From F22 sp963668535 (GTDB lineage Bacteria > Bacteroidota > Bacteroidia > Bacteroidales > Bacteroidaceae), in the NCBI GenBank assembly GCA_963668535.1, contig OY764867.1, forward strand, positions 620,001 through 684,000: a stretch of 64,000 nucleotides of DNA. Reading direction: 5' to 3'. The stretch's first letter is position 1, and every line of letters begins with the position of its first letter. Positions 44,213-55,000 of the stretch are shown here, in pieces. The notes under the pieces are model-generated. The model saw only the letters and a program-made list of their open reading frames with translations. It did no database searches and was not told the origin of the DNA. A program made the translations under genes and the position numbers.

Positions 44213-46656
44213 AAACTTATTGTTTTTGATGTTTGTTCATTCATATGAACAGGTATATTATTCCCGTTTACTCGTATAATTGTACTATACTTTTGAGAGG
44301 CATGAAGGGTTATTTTCTGACACACTCCATTTTTCCATACGATATCTACTATAGCTCCACCACGTACTTTTACTCCAGATAACTCTCCAGAACGTAAAGC
44401 AGTAGGACAAGCTGGCAATATATCTAAGTAATAAGCTGGATAGGTAGACTCAAATTGTTCGGATATAGGGTCTTCACTTTGAATAAACAATCCAATAATA
44501 CCAGGAATTGCACCAAGATTTCCATCTATTTGATAAGGAGGATGAGCACAAAACAGATTAGGATATGTGCCGCCACGTTGCCCATCTGCAGGAAGTGGGA
44601 ACAATAAATCTTTCAGCAGTTTATATGCATGATTTCCATCGTGCAAACGGTTCCAAAAATTGATTTTCCAAGCCATAGACCACCCTGTACTCTCGTCACC
44701 ACGACACACTAAAGTTTTTCGAGCTGCTTCGGCCAACTGAGGAGTACTATCCATCTGGATAGAATGTCCTGGGTACAATCCATAGAGGTGCGACACATGA
44801 CGATGATGAAGATCTTTTTCTTGATAAGGGAAGGCCCATTCCATGATTCGTCCATCTGCTCCAATTTCAGTTGGTCGAATTCTTTGTAATTGTTTAGCAA
44901 CCTTGTCTAACACATCATCATTCTTATTTAATATTTTAGCAGCATCCAACAAATCTTGGAACAATGCAGAAATAATTTGATTGTCCATAGTCGTACCACT
45001 TGCTAAAGAGCATTCTGAACCATCTTCTTTGATAAAGGAATTCTCTGGTGATACACTTGGTACATTGACCAAATATCCATTTCTAGGATCCGTTATCATG
45101 ACATCAGTAAAGAAAAGAGATGCACCACGCATTATTGGGTACAACTTTTTTAAATATTCCGTGTCTTGCGTATATAAATAATGTTGGTATAATTGATCAC
45201 AAAGCCAAGCAGCAGATGCATTAGAGGCTCCCCATGAAGGGTGTTCACCTGGTGCGGTAAACTGCCACAAATTACCTAGTACATGAGTGACCCATCCTCG
45301 TGCATGATAAAAGACCTGAGCGGTATGCTCTCCTGATTGCACTTGGCTAGCTACCCAATCAAAAAATGGATCGTGTGACTCACTTAAGTTTGCAAGGTCT
45401 ACGCCCCAATAGTTCATTTGCAAATTAATATTCAAATGGTAGTCTCCATTCCAAGGTGTTTGCACCCCGTCGCACCATAATCCTTGCAAATTTGCAGGCA
45501 ATCCGCCAGGTTTACTACAACTCAACAACAAATAACGCCCAAAGTCAAGATATGTAGCCATCAAATTGGGGTCTTCATCCTTTTGGCAAGCTTGCAAACG
45601 CTTGTTTAATGGTTGATGAACACAATCTGAATTCGTTAATTCATTATTATCAAATCGCAAATGTAGTCTATTCATTTTGCTTGAAAACACTTTATTATGT
45701 CGACTTTTTGACGATAACAATAAGGTATCAGAAAGCGATAATTGGTTTGCAACCTTAGACTGTAACTCATTTACGGGAGTCTTATATGACGTTTGAAGTC
45801 CCACTAACACATAAGCCTCGTTTAATGCTCGAACCTCAATTCTATTTGAGTCAAGTTGAGACACATGCCCGCCATTAGGGAGTCTCACAAGAACCTCGCC
45901 TAAATAATGCATCCCATCGTGGTTGTATCCATCGTTTAAAGCACCTGAAATTATTAAGTGATTGCCACTAACTTGTATATGCTTTCTTTCTGGACGAGTT
46001 AGTTGTAGAACAAAAGCAAGTGTATCTTTACCTGATTGACTCTTCTTCGTGTAATGAGCAACACCAATATCATCAACACAAGAAGTATAGTATGTACGCT
46101 GAAAAGATGCATCACTTGTTTCAAAACTGGTCACAACTTCACCTTGAGTCATATTTAAGCTCCTCCTATAAGAGTGCACTTTCTGCTTTGCAAGTGTTGG
46201 AAACTCAATATGTACATTGGCAAACATTTGATACGATCCATAAGGTGCATTATGTCCACCTCCATAAGCACTCCCTTGTCCACCACAGACAAATGTACGA
46301 TTCATCAACAGTTCTGCTTCCTTATGATGATTTTTAAAGATCAGATGACGAATAGAGTCCAGATGAACATATGCGAAAGGATTATCTGCATTTTGAATGG
46401 ATCCAGACCATAGCGATTGTTCATTTAAAGTAATTGTCTCATGAACAACCCCACCATTTGGCATCATCCCTATTCTACCATTTCCTAGTGGGAAACATTC
46501 GACCCAAGCTTGTGCAGGTTGCTCCATATAGATAACAGAATCAGCAAAATCAACCTGTTTCTTTTTATTTATGCAACTAGCAAGGAAAAAGACTTGTCCG
46601 ACCAAAATGATCAGACAAGTCATGCACATTAATTTACATTGTTTTATATGCTTCAT
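44209..46656 (-). CDS. GH95 alpha-L-fucosidase (or alpha-L-galactosidase)
   Basis: An 815-residue glycoside hydrolase with a lipoprotein signal (FLASC, Cys28). The N-terminal beta domain begins PAQAWVECFPLGNGRIGMM. The helical barrel holds the residues expected for the family: Asn409 and Asn411 in DYHLNINLQMNYW, Glu538 in SVSPENSF as general acid, and Asp711 in YQIDGNLGA. The inverting enzyme removes alpha-1,2-linked fucose, or L-galactose, from galactose. In a xyloglucan locus the likely target is the terminal fucose of the F side chain. It starts 7 bases after the GH5 stop and overlaps the esterase by 4 bases. Confidence 0.92.
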   Translation of the reverse strand: MKHIKQCKLMCMTCLIILVGQVFFLASCINKKKQVDFADSVIYMEQPAQAWVECFPLGNGRIGMMPNGGVVHETITLNEQSLWSGSIQNADNPFAYVHLDSIRHLIFKNHHKEAELLMNRTFVCGGQGSAYGGGHNAPYGSYQMFANVHIEFPTLAKQKVHSYRRSLNMTQGEVVTSFETSDASFQRTYYTSCVDDIGVAHYTKKSQSGKDTLAFVLQLTRPERKHIQVSGNHLIISGALNDGYNHDGMHYLGEVLVRLPNGGHVSQLDSNRIEVRALNEAYVLVGLQTSYKTPVNELQSKVANQLSLSDTLLLSSKSRHNKVFSSKMNRLHLRFDNNELTNSDCVHQPLNKRLQACQKDEDPNLMATYLDFGRYLLLSCSKPGGLPANLQGLWCDGVQTPWNGDYHLNINLQMNYWGVDLANLSESHDPFFDWVASQVQSGEHTAQVFYHARGWVTHVLGNLWQFTAPGEHPSWGASNASAAWLCDQLYQHYLYTQDTEYLKKLYPIMRGASLFFTDVMITDPRNGYLVNVPSVSPENSFIKEDGSECSLASGTTMDNQIISALFQDLLDAAKILNKNDDVLDKVAKQLQRIRPTEIGADGRIMEWAFPYQEKDLHHRHVSHLYGLYPGHSIQMDSTPQLAEAARKTLVCRGDESTGWSMAWKINFWNRLHDGNHAYKLLKDLLFPLPADGQRGGTYPNLFCAHPPYQIDGNLGAIPGIIGLFIQSEDPISEQFESTYPAYYLDILPACPTALRSGELSGVKVRGGAIVDIVWKNGVCQKITLHASQKYSTIIRVNGNNIPVHMNEQTSKTISL

Positions 46657-46663
46657 GTGGATA

Positions 46664-48370
46664 TTAATCTTGTTGCATATTTTCAGAAAGTCCAGTGATC
46701 ATTGCATCAATAGCAGCTTGACCAGCTTCGTCATAAATAGCTCCGGTACTACGATTAAATAATGCACTTCCTTTGCCACCAGCATCCCAGTAAAATGGTA
46801 TAACACCATTTTTATTCGCTTCTGAAACAACTGTTTGCAAATAATAATTTCGACAAGTTTCATGTTTTGTTTTTTCTTCACCAGTCAAATTAGTTTGCAA
46901 AAAGGCATTAAACTCTCCTAGAATAACTGGAATACCTTTGTCAACAAAGGCCGTTTTCAAACTGGCCATCTTTTGTGCTAGATAATCCTCTTGTCCATAA
47001 GAAGATAGAGTGCCATAAGATGCATATTTAGTTCCCCAGTATTTTATTGTAGGACTATCTCCACAAAAATCCCATGGATCGTAGTAATGTACTTCTGCCA
47101 TCAAACGATTGGCTGCAATATCATTTGGCATAGTCAAATGCTGAACAGCTAAATCAACATTTGTATTGTATGATTGTACAATAAGGCATCGTTCTAAGTT
47201 ATTTCCTTTAGTAGCTCTAACTGCATCTACAAAAGTTTGATTGTAACTAGCTTGTACTGCCAAATTTTCATCTGTTGGTGTTCCATAGCCATCATGAACT
47301 TCATTATTTCCCGCAAAAAGTAAATGGTCATTGTAATCCCTAAAATAAATAGCGATTTGGTTCCATATAGCAGCTTCTTTCTTCAGGATATCCTCTTGTG
47401 TATCATAAGCAACATGATTTTCTAACCAGCCACCATCCCAGTGAATATTGATCATGACATACATATCTTCAGAGATACAATAGTCAACCACTTCTTTTAC
47501 TCGTGCTAACCAACTTTCTGAGATACGATAAGTATTTTGATCAACGATATAGCCATTCCAAGCACATGGTATACGTACAGAATTAAATCCTGCAGATTTT
47601 ACTGCTGAAATAAGCTGTTGTGTAACTTTAGGATTTCCCCATGCTGTTTCACTAGGTGTATCATTGTTATACGCTTCAAGAGTGTTTCCAATATTCCATC
47701 CTAATTTCATTTGCGCAGCAATTTCTGTAGCAATGCGCATATTTTGTTGTACAGCATCAGAACCTGTATTTCCATCTTGTACAACCGTAACTGTTTGAGT
47801 AAGTGGGCCAGCTTTAATCTCTATATGCCCTTCACGTGATTCCAAGAATGGATTTCTTGCAATTTCTGCAGCAAATGTATTTCCGGTATGAGCAACACTG
47901 CTGTCTACTTCAATCCAGTCAACATCACTACTTACAGTATATTCTGTAGCACTATTAACTGGTATAGAAAGCCCTTCTCCTAAAGCTGCTCCATCATAAC
48001 TTGTTGTCGCAACTGTTAAAGAGTAAGCCGCCTGCTGCTTAATTTGGATAGTCTTTGACAAGTCACCAGCTTGAACAACTAAAGTACAAGTACGAGATGC
48101 AACATCTGTATTCTCATCAGCACTTACCGTTACTTTTTGAATAACTGCTTTACCACTAGCTTCACTAACATGACACCAATCAGCACTGCTTTCTATAGTC
48201 CAGTCGACAGTACTTTTCAGATTAAATGTCAATTCTCCTCCCTGATTAGTAAAGTCCAAATTTGTTTCTGTAACAATTAGTTCAGGGGTAGTACTATCGT
48301 CGCTACTACTACAAGCGACGATAGTAAAAAGTATACACAAAAGGTGTATTGTAAATGAAATTCTTCTCAT
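46664..48370 (-). CDS. BACON-domain GH5 endo-glucanase, probable surface endo-xyloglucanase (GH5_4)
   Basis: A 568-residue lipoprotein (IVAC, Cys20). Two BACON-type domains cover about 30-113 and 115-200; the first ends TIQIKQQ and the second TVTVVQDG. The GH5 domain runs from about 205: MKLGWNIGNTLEAY, GFNSVRIPCAWNGY, then acid/base Glu357 in FAGNNEVHDG and nucleophile Glu486 in VILGEFNAF. The domain layout matches the surface endo-xyloglucanase of the B. ovatus locus, where BACON keeps the enzyme off the membrane. The acid/base motif is NEV rather than the common NEP. It would make the first cuts in the polymer outside the cell. Subfamily 4 is inferred. Confidence 0.9.
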   Translation of the reverse strand: MRRISFTIHLLCILFTIVACSSSDDSTTPELIVTETNLDFTNQGGELTFNLKSTVDWTIESSADWCHVSEASGKAVIQKVTVSADENTDVASRTCTLVVQAGDLSKTIQIKQQAAYSLTVATTSYDGAALGEGLSIPVNSATEYTVSSDVDWIEVDSSVAHTGNTFAAEIARNPFLESREGHIEIKAGPLTQTVTVVQDGNTGSDAVQQNMRIATEIAAQMKLGWNIGNTLEAYNNDTPSETAWGNPKVTQQLISAVKSAGFNSVRIPCAWNGYIVDQNTYRISESWLARVKEVVDYCISEDMYVMINIHWDGGWLENHVAYDTQEDILKKEAAIWNQIAIYFRDYNDHLLFAGNNEVHDGYGTPTDENLAVQASYNQTFVDAVRATKGNNLERCLIVQSYNTNVDLAVQHLTMPNDIAANRLMAEVHYYDPWDFCGDSPTIKYWGTKYASYGTLSSYGQEDYLAQKMASLKTAFVDKGIPVILGEFNAFLQTNLTGEEKTKHETCRNYYLQTVVSEANKNGVIPFYWDAGGKGSALFNRSTGAIYDEAGQAAIDAMITGLSENMQQD

Positions 48371-48384
48371 TATTTTCTATAAAA

Positions 48385-50319
48385 TCAATATAATGTTATA
48401 CTATCTACAGTTGCCGTGACACCTTCTAGATTTTCAACGTCGTCTGCTATATTCATAATATCTATACAGAATACTAGTGCACCACCTGTAACAGTAGATG
48501 ATGCATCCATCTTAACAGTGTATGTACCATCTCCTGTTACAGTCGTATCATTGACCGTAGGCTCATCTGCAGAAGCCCAATAACTGACAGCCCAACCAAC
48601 ACTTGCGAATGATAAACCACATGGATAACTTCCAGCTGCCCCTTCCGTAAATTCAAGTCCAGAAATTGTGAAAGTAACCTCCATACTATCAAAAGTCAAT
48701 TTAGAGTTATCTATACCCGGATCATCTTTAGTGGTTCCGTCTCCATATTCGTTGTATATTTCGATACGAATATTATTTTTATCTGGCTCAAGTTTTCCTA
48801 CCAGTACCTTAGAATTCTCAACTTCAAATTCTGTTCCTTTTGGTTGCTCATCACCGTCTTCGACTTTCAATGCAAAACTAATTGTTTGATATTGTTCTGC
48901 ATTCGAAGGATCAATACAACCTAAAGTCATTATTTTAACTGCACCAGCTTCTTTTTCCACTTTGATAACGCGCATTTTATTCTCTTGAGTTGCAATAGTC
49001 AACTGATTATCAAGATTATTGACCCAAGTAATTGGTTGTCCAAAGTCAATCCAATTTTCATCATCAATAGTGTAACTTCCTTCTATAGTTTCACCATCAC
49101 CATTGACAACAACGTAAGTACCACTAGAATCACCATCTTTAGTCATCGTCATACTAATCTGTTGGAATGTAGCAATATCATATGGATGATTATCTCCACT
49201 CAATGTAGGTACACTGCCTGACGTATCCCAAGAATAGACATCATTGCCACTTAGATCAGTCCAGTTATAAGGAGCATCCATGTGAAGGCTCCAACTTTTT
49301 GTTTCAGTAGTTGTCGTTGTCAAGTCATCATTAGCATTTCCACTATATGGCAAAGTTGGTTTTTCTGGTTCTGGTTGCCAATTATTTCTATATTCTTCAG
49401 AAATATAATTATAACATGTTCCAGTAGCCGGAACCATCAGTTGCATAAAGTCATCACTTATATATAAGATATTGAAAACACCACCAACAAGATTTGCTTT
49501 CATTTCATCGTGACGATTTGTATCGTGAACAGGAAAGGCATTCGTGAATTGTAGTGTATGGTTTTCGGTATTCAACATATAAGTTCCTGTTGAATTATCA
49601 ATTCCATATGCTTCTTGATTAACAGCAACATGTGCTCCGCCAATCAAATCAAAAGTCATAGATCCAAAATCAGCAGCATCACACATCCATGAATTGCCAG
49701 CCCAATCGGCTGTCCAATACCAAGTAGCACTACCATCTGTCAAATTAGGTACAATAGCTTTTGTAGCATCCCAATCACTTGAATCAATATAATTAGCACC
49801 AGATGAGCTATGCAAATTATCCCAATTATATCCTGCTGTAAAGAAGTAAATTGGACCAAGTGCATAACGTGACACACCCTCAGCATCCAAATCAAGATAC
49901 CAAGTCTTTGATTGGCCTGCTCCGCCACTCACTTTAGTCCACATTGGATCTTTTATAAAATCAGAACACATATCATCCACTGTAAATTGAACAGGTTCTC
50001 CATATACAAGTCCTCCGCGAGTTTGTACACCAAAAGTAACACTATACGTACCAGCAAATGGGATCTTCAAAGTCACTTGCTTTGCTTGACTGTTCCCTTG
50101 TGGATGAATCCATGAAGGTTGATACTTATCATCCATCAAACTTGTAAGATATACAATATTAGGATTGCTCGCATCGTGAGTTATCTCAAATGAAATACCC
50201 TCAAGTAGTTCTCCACTTTTTACATCAGGAACACTTGTAGAATATGACTCTGGGGTACATGCCGATAAAATCGACACAACCAGTAAAGCTAATAAATAAG
50301 ATATATAATTTGTTTTCAT
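48385..50319 (-). CDS. Surface glycan-binding lipoprotein (SGBP-B-like)
   Basis: A 644-residue lipoprotein (signal ILSAC, Cys21) encoded just after susD, the usual place for the second surface glycan-binding protein. No catalytic motif is seen. It is built of beta domains rich in Trp and Tyr: an Ig-like start (VKSGELLEGISFEITHDASNP), then two related segments, one from KTWYLDLDA to DDFMQLMV and one from KSWSLHMDA to KIMTLG, and a last domain (WAVSYWASADEPTV, GTYTVKMD). It should hold the polysaccharide at the cell surface near the GH5 and SusCD. The ATG at 50319 gives a clean lipoprotein signal; an ATG at 50340 overlaps susD. Ligand is inferred. Confidence 0.8.
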   Translation of the reverse strand: MKTNYISYLLALLVVSILSACTPESYSTSVPDVKSGELLEGISFEITHDASNPNIVYLTSLMDDKYQPSWIHPQGNSQAKQVTLKIPFAGTYSVTFGVQTRGGLVYGEPVQFTVDDMCSDFIKDPMWTKVSGGAGQSKTWYLDLDAEGVSRYALGPIYFFTAGYNWDNLHSSSGANYIDSSDWDATKAIVPNLTDGSATWYWTADWAGNSWMCDAADFGSMTFDLIGGAHVAVNQEAYGIDNSTGTYMLNTENHTLQFTNAFPVHDTNRHDEMKANLVGGVFNILYISDDFMQLMVPATGTCYNYISEEYRNNWQPEPEKPTLPYSGNANDDLTTTTTETKSWSLHMDAPYNWTDLSGNDVYSWDTSGSVPTLSGDNHPYDIATFQQISMTMTKDGDSSGTYVVVNGDGETIEGSYTIDDENWIDFGQPITWVNNLDNQLTIATQENKMRVIKVEKEAGAVKIMTLGCIDPSNAEQYQTISFALKVEDGDEQPKGTEFEVENSKVLVGKLEPDKNNIRIEIYNEYGDGTTKDDPGIDNSKLTFDSMEVTFTISGLEFTEGAAGSYPCGLSFASVGWAVSYWASADEPTVNDTTVTGDGTYTVKMDASSTVTGGALVFCIDIMNIADDVENLEGVTATVDSITLY

Positions 50320-50333
50320 TGCTATTCGATTTT

Positions 50334-51989
50334 TTACCATCCTGCGTTTTGTTGAAGCACTCCCTTGGACAGAGTTATTTGTGTATTAGGTATCTGTTGT
50401 AGTCCTTTTTTTGCAACTACATTTTGTGATTCAACAGATACCACTCCTGCTATTCCACCATTTAGTACATCTACAGACATCGCTAGCTTATTAGAAGCAG
50501 TAGCAATCCCTTGACGCATTAGATCCCAATAACGAATTCCTTCAAAAGCAAATTCTAGATGTCGTTCTTCATAAATATTCTCAAGACTCACTGTTTTTTC
50601 ACTATAATCAGCAGACAGAACTCCATCTGTTGTGTAAGCACGTTTTCTTACCTGATTGTAGTAATCTTGGGCGTTAGCACTACCCAACTCAGCTGCCATC
50701 AACAAGACATCAGCATAGCGAACAATCACATAATCTTGATGTTGTGCTATTTGGAAGTCACCAGACCCATCTTCTTTGGAAGCAGATGTTCCATCATAAA
50801 ACGCCATAGGTGTATACTTCTTTATAGAATAACCAGTATACTCTCTTTGACCTTTCAAATCAAAATCAGGTTCGATTCCTTCTCCTACAAGATCAATAAC
50901 AGAAGCTACTTTACGAGTATCGCCCTTACCATAAAGATTCACAGTACTTGGATTGACGGTACACGCCCCCCAACCTTTACCATATGGAGAGAAGTTGGTA
51001 TTACGCAATCCAACCATCACTAGCCAACGGTTACCATCCAAATTACCATTATAATCTTGAGTAGTATTGAACTTCATAGACAAAATGGTTTCTTTGTTTC
51101 CGTCACCTGCATAGGTTGACTCAAAGGCCAATTCTCCATCAATAGGAGTTGAAGACGCAGCTGGCCATAAGTTTTTGAATTCAGAAATCAAGCCAAATTC
51201 TGGGTCTGAAATCACATCTTCCAATCCGGCCAAGACTTCTGATTTTGAAGTTCCTTCTAATTCTTTACCATAGTACCCAGTGTAGTATAAATATACTCGG
51301 CCTAATAATGCTTCTGCCGCATACTTGGTAATATGACCATCGTTTGTACTAGCATTTGCTTTTGGATAGGCATCTGCAGGAATATTCTCAATTGCATATT
51401 GCAAATCTGACAAAATAACAGCATAGACTTCATCCGCAGTAGCCTGAGGTACATTTTCAGAAGATGGTGATGTCAACAATGGAATATTACCAAACAATCT
51501 CACCATATCGAAATATAATATTGCACGCATGGCATGAGCTTCACCTAAATAGGTGCCTTTCTTAGACTCATCACTACTCCAGTCTATTTGTTCTGCTTTT
51601 CCTAATAAAGTATTACATCTAAAAATAGCTGTGTAGTAACTAGTCCACAACGTATTGAAAATATCGACATCAGCTGGAGCATATGATTGATCAAAACGAT
51701 CTAAAACCATATAATTCTTACCATCCGTATTTCCAGTACCACCGAAACAGTCATCACTCATAATTTCGGAAGCTTCAAAGAATGAAGGAACACCATTACT
51801 TACAGTGCACTGCCATCCATCATAACAAGCAACAAGAGCTCGATAAGCATCATCTACAGTCTTATAATAGTTTTGTGTTGTTGTTTCTGTTTTAGATTCT
51901 GTGTCTAAAAAGCTACTACTGCACGACTGCGTTGCCACTCCTAGGGTTAATGCAACGCCTGCCAAACAAAAAATATTTTTGATCTTCAT
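50334..51989 (-). CDS. SusD/RagB-family outer-membrane glycan-binding lipoprotein
   Basis: A 551-residue SusD homologue. The lipoprotein signal is GVATQSC (Cys23), followed by SSSFLDTESKTETTTQNYYKTVDDAYRALVACYD, typical of the family. Tetratricopeptide-like helices follow (EAHAMRAILYFDMVRLFGNIPLL and YAAEALLGRVYLYYTGYYGK). The C-terminus has ERHLEFAFEGIRYWDLMRQG. It forms the lid of the SusC channel and delivers oligosaccharides. It starts 11 bases after the susC stop. The sugar specificity (xyloglucan oligosaccharides) is inferred from its neighbours. Confidence 0.96.
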   Translation of the reverse strand: MKIKNIFCLAGVALTLGVATQSCSSSFLDTESKTETTTQNYYKTVDDAYRALVACYDGWQCTVSNGVPSFFEASEIMSDDCFGGTGNTDGKNYMVLDRFDQSYAPADVDIFNTLWTSYYTAIFRCNTLLGKAEQIDWSSDESKKGTYLGEAHAMRAILYFDMVRLFGNIPLLTSPSSENVPQATADEVYAVILSDLQYAIENIPADAYPKANASTNDGHITKYAAEALLGRVYLYYTGYYGKELEGTSKSEVLAGLEDVISDPEFGLISEFKNLWPAASSTPIDGELAFESTYAGDGNKETILSMKFNTTQDYNGNLDGNRWLVMVGLRNTNFSPYGKGWGACTVNPSTVNLYGKGDTRKVASVIDLVGEGIEPDFDLKGQREYTGYSIKKYTPMAFYDGTSASKEDGSGDFQIAQHQDYVIVRYADVLLMAAELGSANAQDYYNQVRKRAYTTDGVLSADYSEKTVSLENIYEERHLEFAFEGIRYWDLMRQGIATASNKLAMSVDVLNGGIAGVVSVESQNVVAKKGLQQIPNTQITLSKGVLQQNAGW

Positions 51990-52000
51990 AATGAACTAGA

Positions 52001-55000
52001 TTAAAATTTAAGATTTACACCAAATAGAACGGTACGAGGACGAGGGTAATAACCTAAATCAACGCCCGAGACCCAACTATTGTTTCCATATCCAATTTCA
52101 GGATCCATCCCATCATACTTAGTAAACGTAAACGCATTTTGTACTTGTGCGTACAATCTAGCTTGTGAAATGTATGGACACTTTAACAAAGAAGCAAAGT
52201 CGTACCCCAAAGTTATATTGCTGATACGTAAATAATCACCATCTTGTATAAATAAGTCAGAGAACTGATAGTTAATATTAGATGACGTTACACGTGGAAT
52301 TCTATTTGATGTACCTTCTCCAGTCCATCTTTGTAGAATTGCAGTAGTATAGTTAGCATAGGCATTTGGTTGATTTCGATACGTTTGAACAATATCATTA
52401 CCAATCACTCCATTAGCAGTCAATGCAAAGTCGAAATGCTTGTAATCTAAAGAGATGTTGAAACCATATGTAAAATCAGGCATACCATTACCTAAATCAA
52501 TTTTATCAGATTCATTAATAACTCCATCTTGATTTTGATCAACATACTTCACATCTCCAGGTTGAGGATTGGGCTGTAAAATACCATGCTTACCGTCACT
52601 ATTCCAAGCATCGATCTCTTCTTGATTTTGGAAAATACCGCAAGTCTTGAATCCCCAAAAATAGCCAATAGAATGCCCATTTTGCGCACGATAGAACTCA
52701 CTACTATTATCATATAATGCATTCAAAGCACCATGAATAATACCATCTTCGGTAGGAATATTACCAACTTCATTCTTATTATATGCACCATTCACAGATA
52801 CATTATAGTGTACTCCCTTATAGGTATCATTCCAATTAAGACCTAATTCAAACCCTGTATTTTTCACGTCACCACCATTGATATAAGGAGCTCCAGTTCC
52901 TGCTGTGGCCAAAATGGGAGCTTCTACTAACCAATCCTTAGTTGTTTTAATATAGAAGTCAGCATTAACTCTTAAACGATTGAACAAGGTCGCATCAAGA
53001 CCAATATTTGTTTGTTCTGATGTTTCCCAAGTAATATCTTCATTAGCCAATCGACTTGGGTATGCTCCCCAAATATTATAGTCAGCTCCAAGAGAAGTAC
53101 CAAAAATATAATTTGTTGTAGACGTTTTAACGGGTGCTACATACTGGAAACTTGAAATGTTCTGATTACCAACTTGTCCCCAACTAACACGTAGTTTCAA
53201 GAAATCCAACCAAGACTTAGTACTTTCCATGAATGCTTCATTAGAAATGACCCATCCAGCAGATATTGAAGGGAAGTATCCCCAACGATTATCTGAAGAG
53301 AATTTCGATGATCCATCAGCACGAATTGTGGCTGTTGCCATATAAGTTTCTTTCAAATTCCAGCTTAAACGTGAGAAATAAGATGTCGTGCGTACATCAT
53401 CATAAGGATAACCTTCTATGTTCATGTCATCGGCAGCAGTAGCTTCTGTGTTGTTGATATATGCATGTTCCCAATTATTAAACATGGATTTAAGATATTT
53501 CCTATTTCCACCCAAATAATCGCCAGAATAGCGTGAAGATTCCATACCAATTAAAGCGACAAAATGATGTTTGTTTACATCAAAATTATAACTAGCTGTA
53601 TTAGTTGAAGTCAAAGTCATGCCACTACTTGTATTCTGCGAAACATTAGTCGCTGTGTCATTGTAACTATATGGTGAGAAATGATATAGTGGTTGATAAT
53701 ATCTATAATCTGAATTGCTCTTATTCACAGCTAACACTGTGCGCAACGTCATGTTTTTGATAGGGTGTAACTCTGCATATACATCTGCTGCAAAAGTAGA
53801 CGTTCTTGTCAAGTTATTCACATCGGTCATCATCAATCCATATGGGTTACCGTCTCCTTTGTACCAACCAGAATTAGTTGTATCGTTATAGGGAGAGTCA
53901 TATGTATTGTTATCACTATAAATTGGTGATAATGGTGAAGTATTGAATGCGCCACGAAGAGTATTGCTATACTGATCACCTACTTGTACACCAGTGTTCT
54001 TCTTATAAACATAACTTGCGTGTTCACCCACTTTCATGAAGTCACCAAAGAATTTATGTTCAGAGTTAACACGGAAATTATATCTTTCGTAGTTAGAAAC
54101 ATCTTCGCCACCAACGATACCTTCTTGTTGAAAATATCCCAAAGAAATGCTGTATGTTGATTTTTCTGTCCCTCCACTAAACCCAATGGTATAATTTTGA
54201 ATGACAGCATCATCTTTAAACATTTTATCTATCCAGTCACTATTGGCTGGAGTGCCATCAGCATTTGTAATGCCGCTCATGCTATCCCAATCGTATGCTG
54301 TACTACCATCATTTACAGACTGTTCGTCCATAATCATTTTGTATTGAGAAGCATTAAGCATGTCTGCTTTTTTAGCTACATTTTGCAAACCATAATATGC
54401 ATCAAAAGAAACTTGTGTACGTCCTGCCTTACCATGCTTAGTGGTAATCAAAACAACACCGTTTGCTGCCTGTGCACCATAGATTGCAGCGGAAGCTGCA
54501 TCCTTCAATACATCAATAGATTCAATATCCGCTGGATTCAAAGTCGAGATATCTCCACCGACACCATCAATCAAATAAAGTGGACTAGCGTCACCAACGG
54601 TACCTAGACCACGAACGGTTACTTTTAAATCAGCCCCTGGTTGACCAGAAGTAGACATAATAGAGACACCTGGTGTTTGCCCCTGCATCGCTTGTAAAGG
54701 ATTCGTTGTATTGCGCTTGGCAATATCATCTCCTTTTAACTGAGCAGTAGCTCCAGTAGATAATTTCTTCTTCTGTACACCATAACCAATAACAACAACC
54801 TCTTCTAGTGCTTGAGTATCCTCTGTCATAATAACATTGATAGTTCCAGCTTGTTTCAGTTGTACATCATATGGCTTATACCCCATATACGTAAAATGAA
54901 GAGCACTATGTGCAGGGACTTCTATGGTGTAACATCCATCGAAATCAGTGATGGTACCATTGCTAGTACCCGCTTGCATAACGCTTACTCCAATCAGGGG

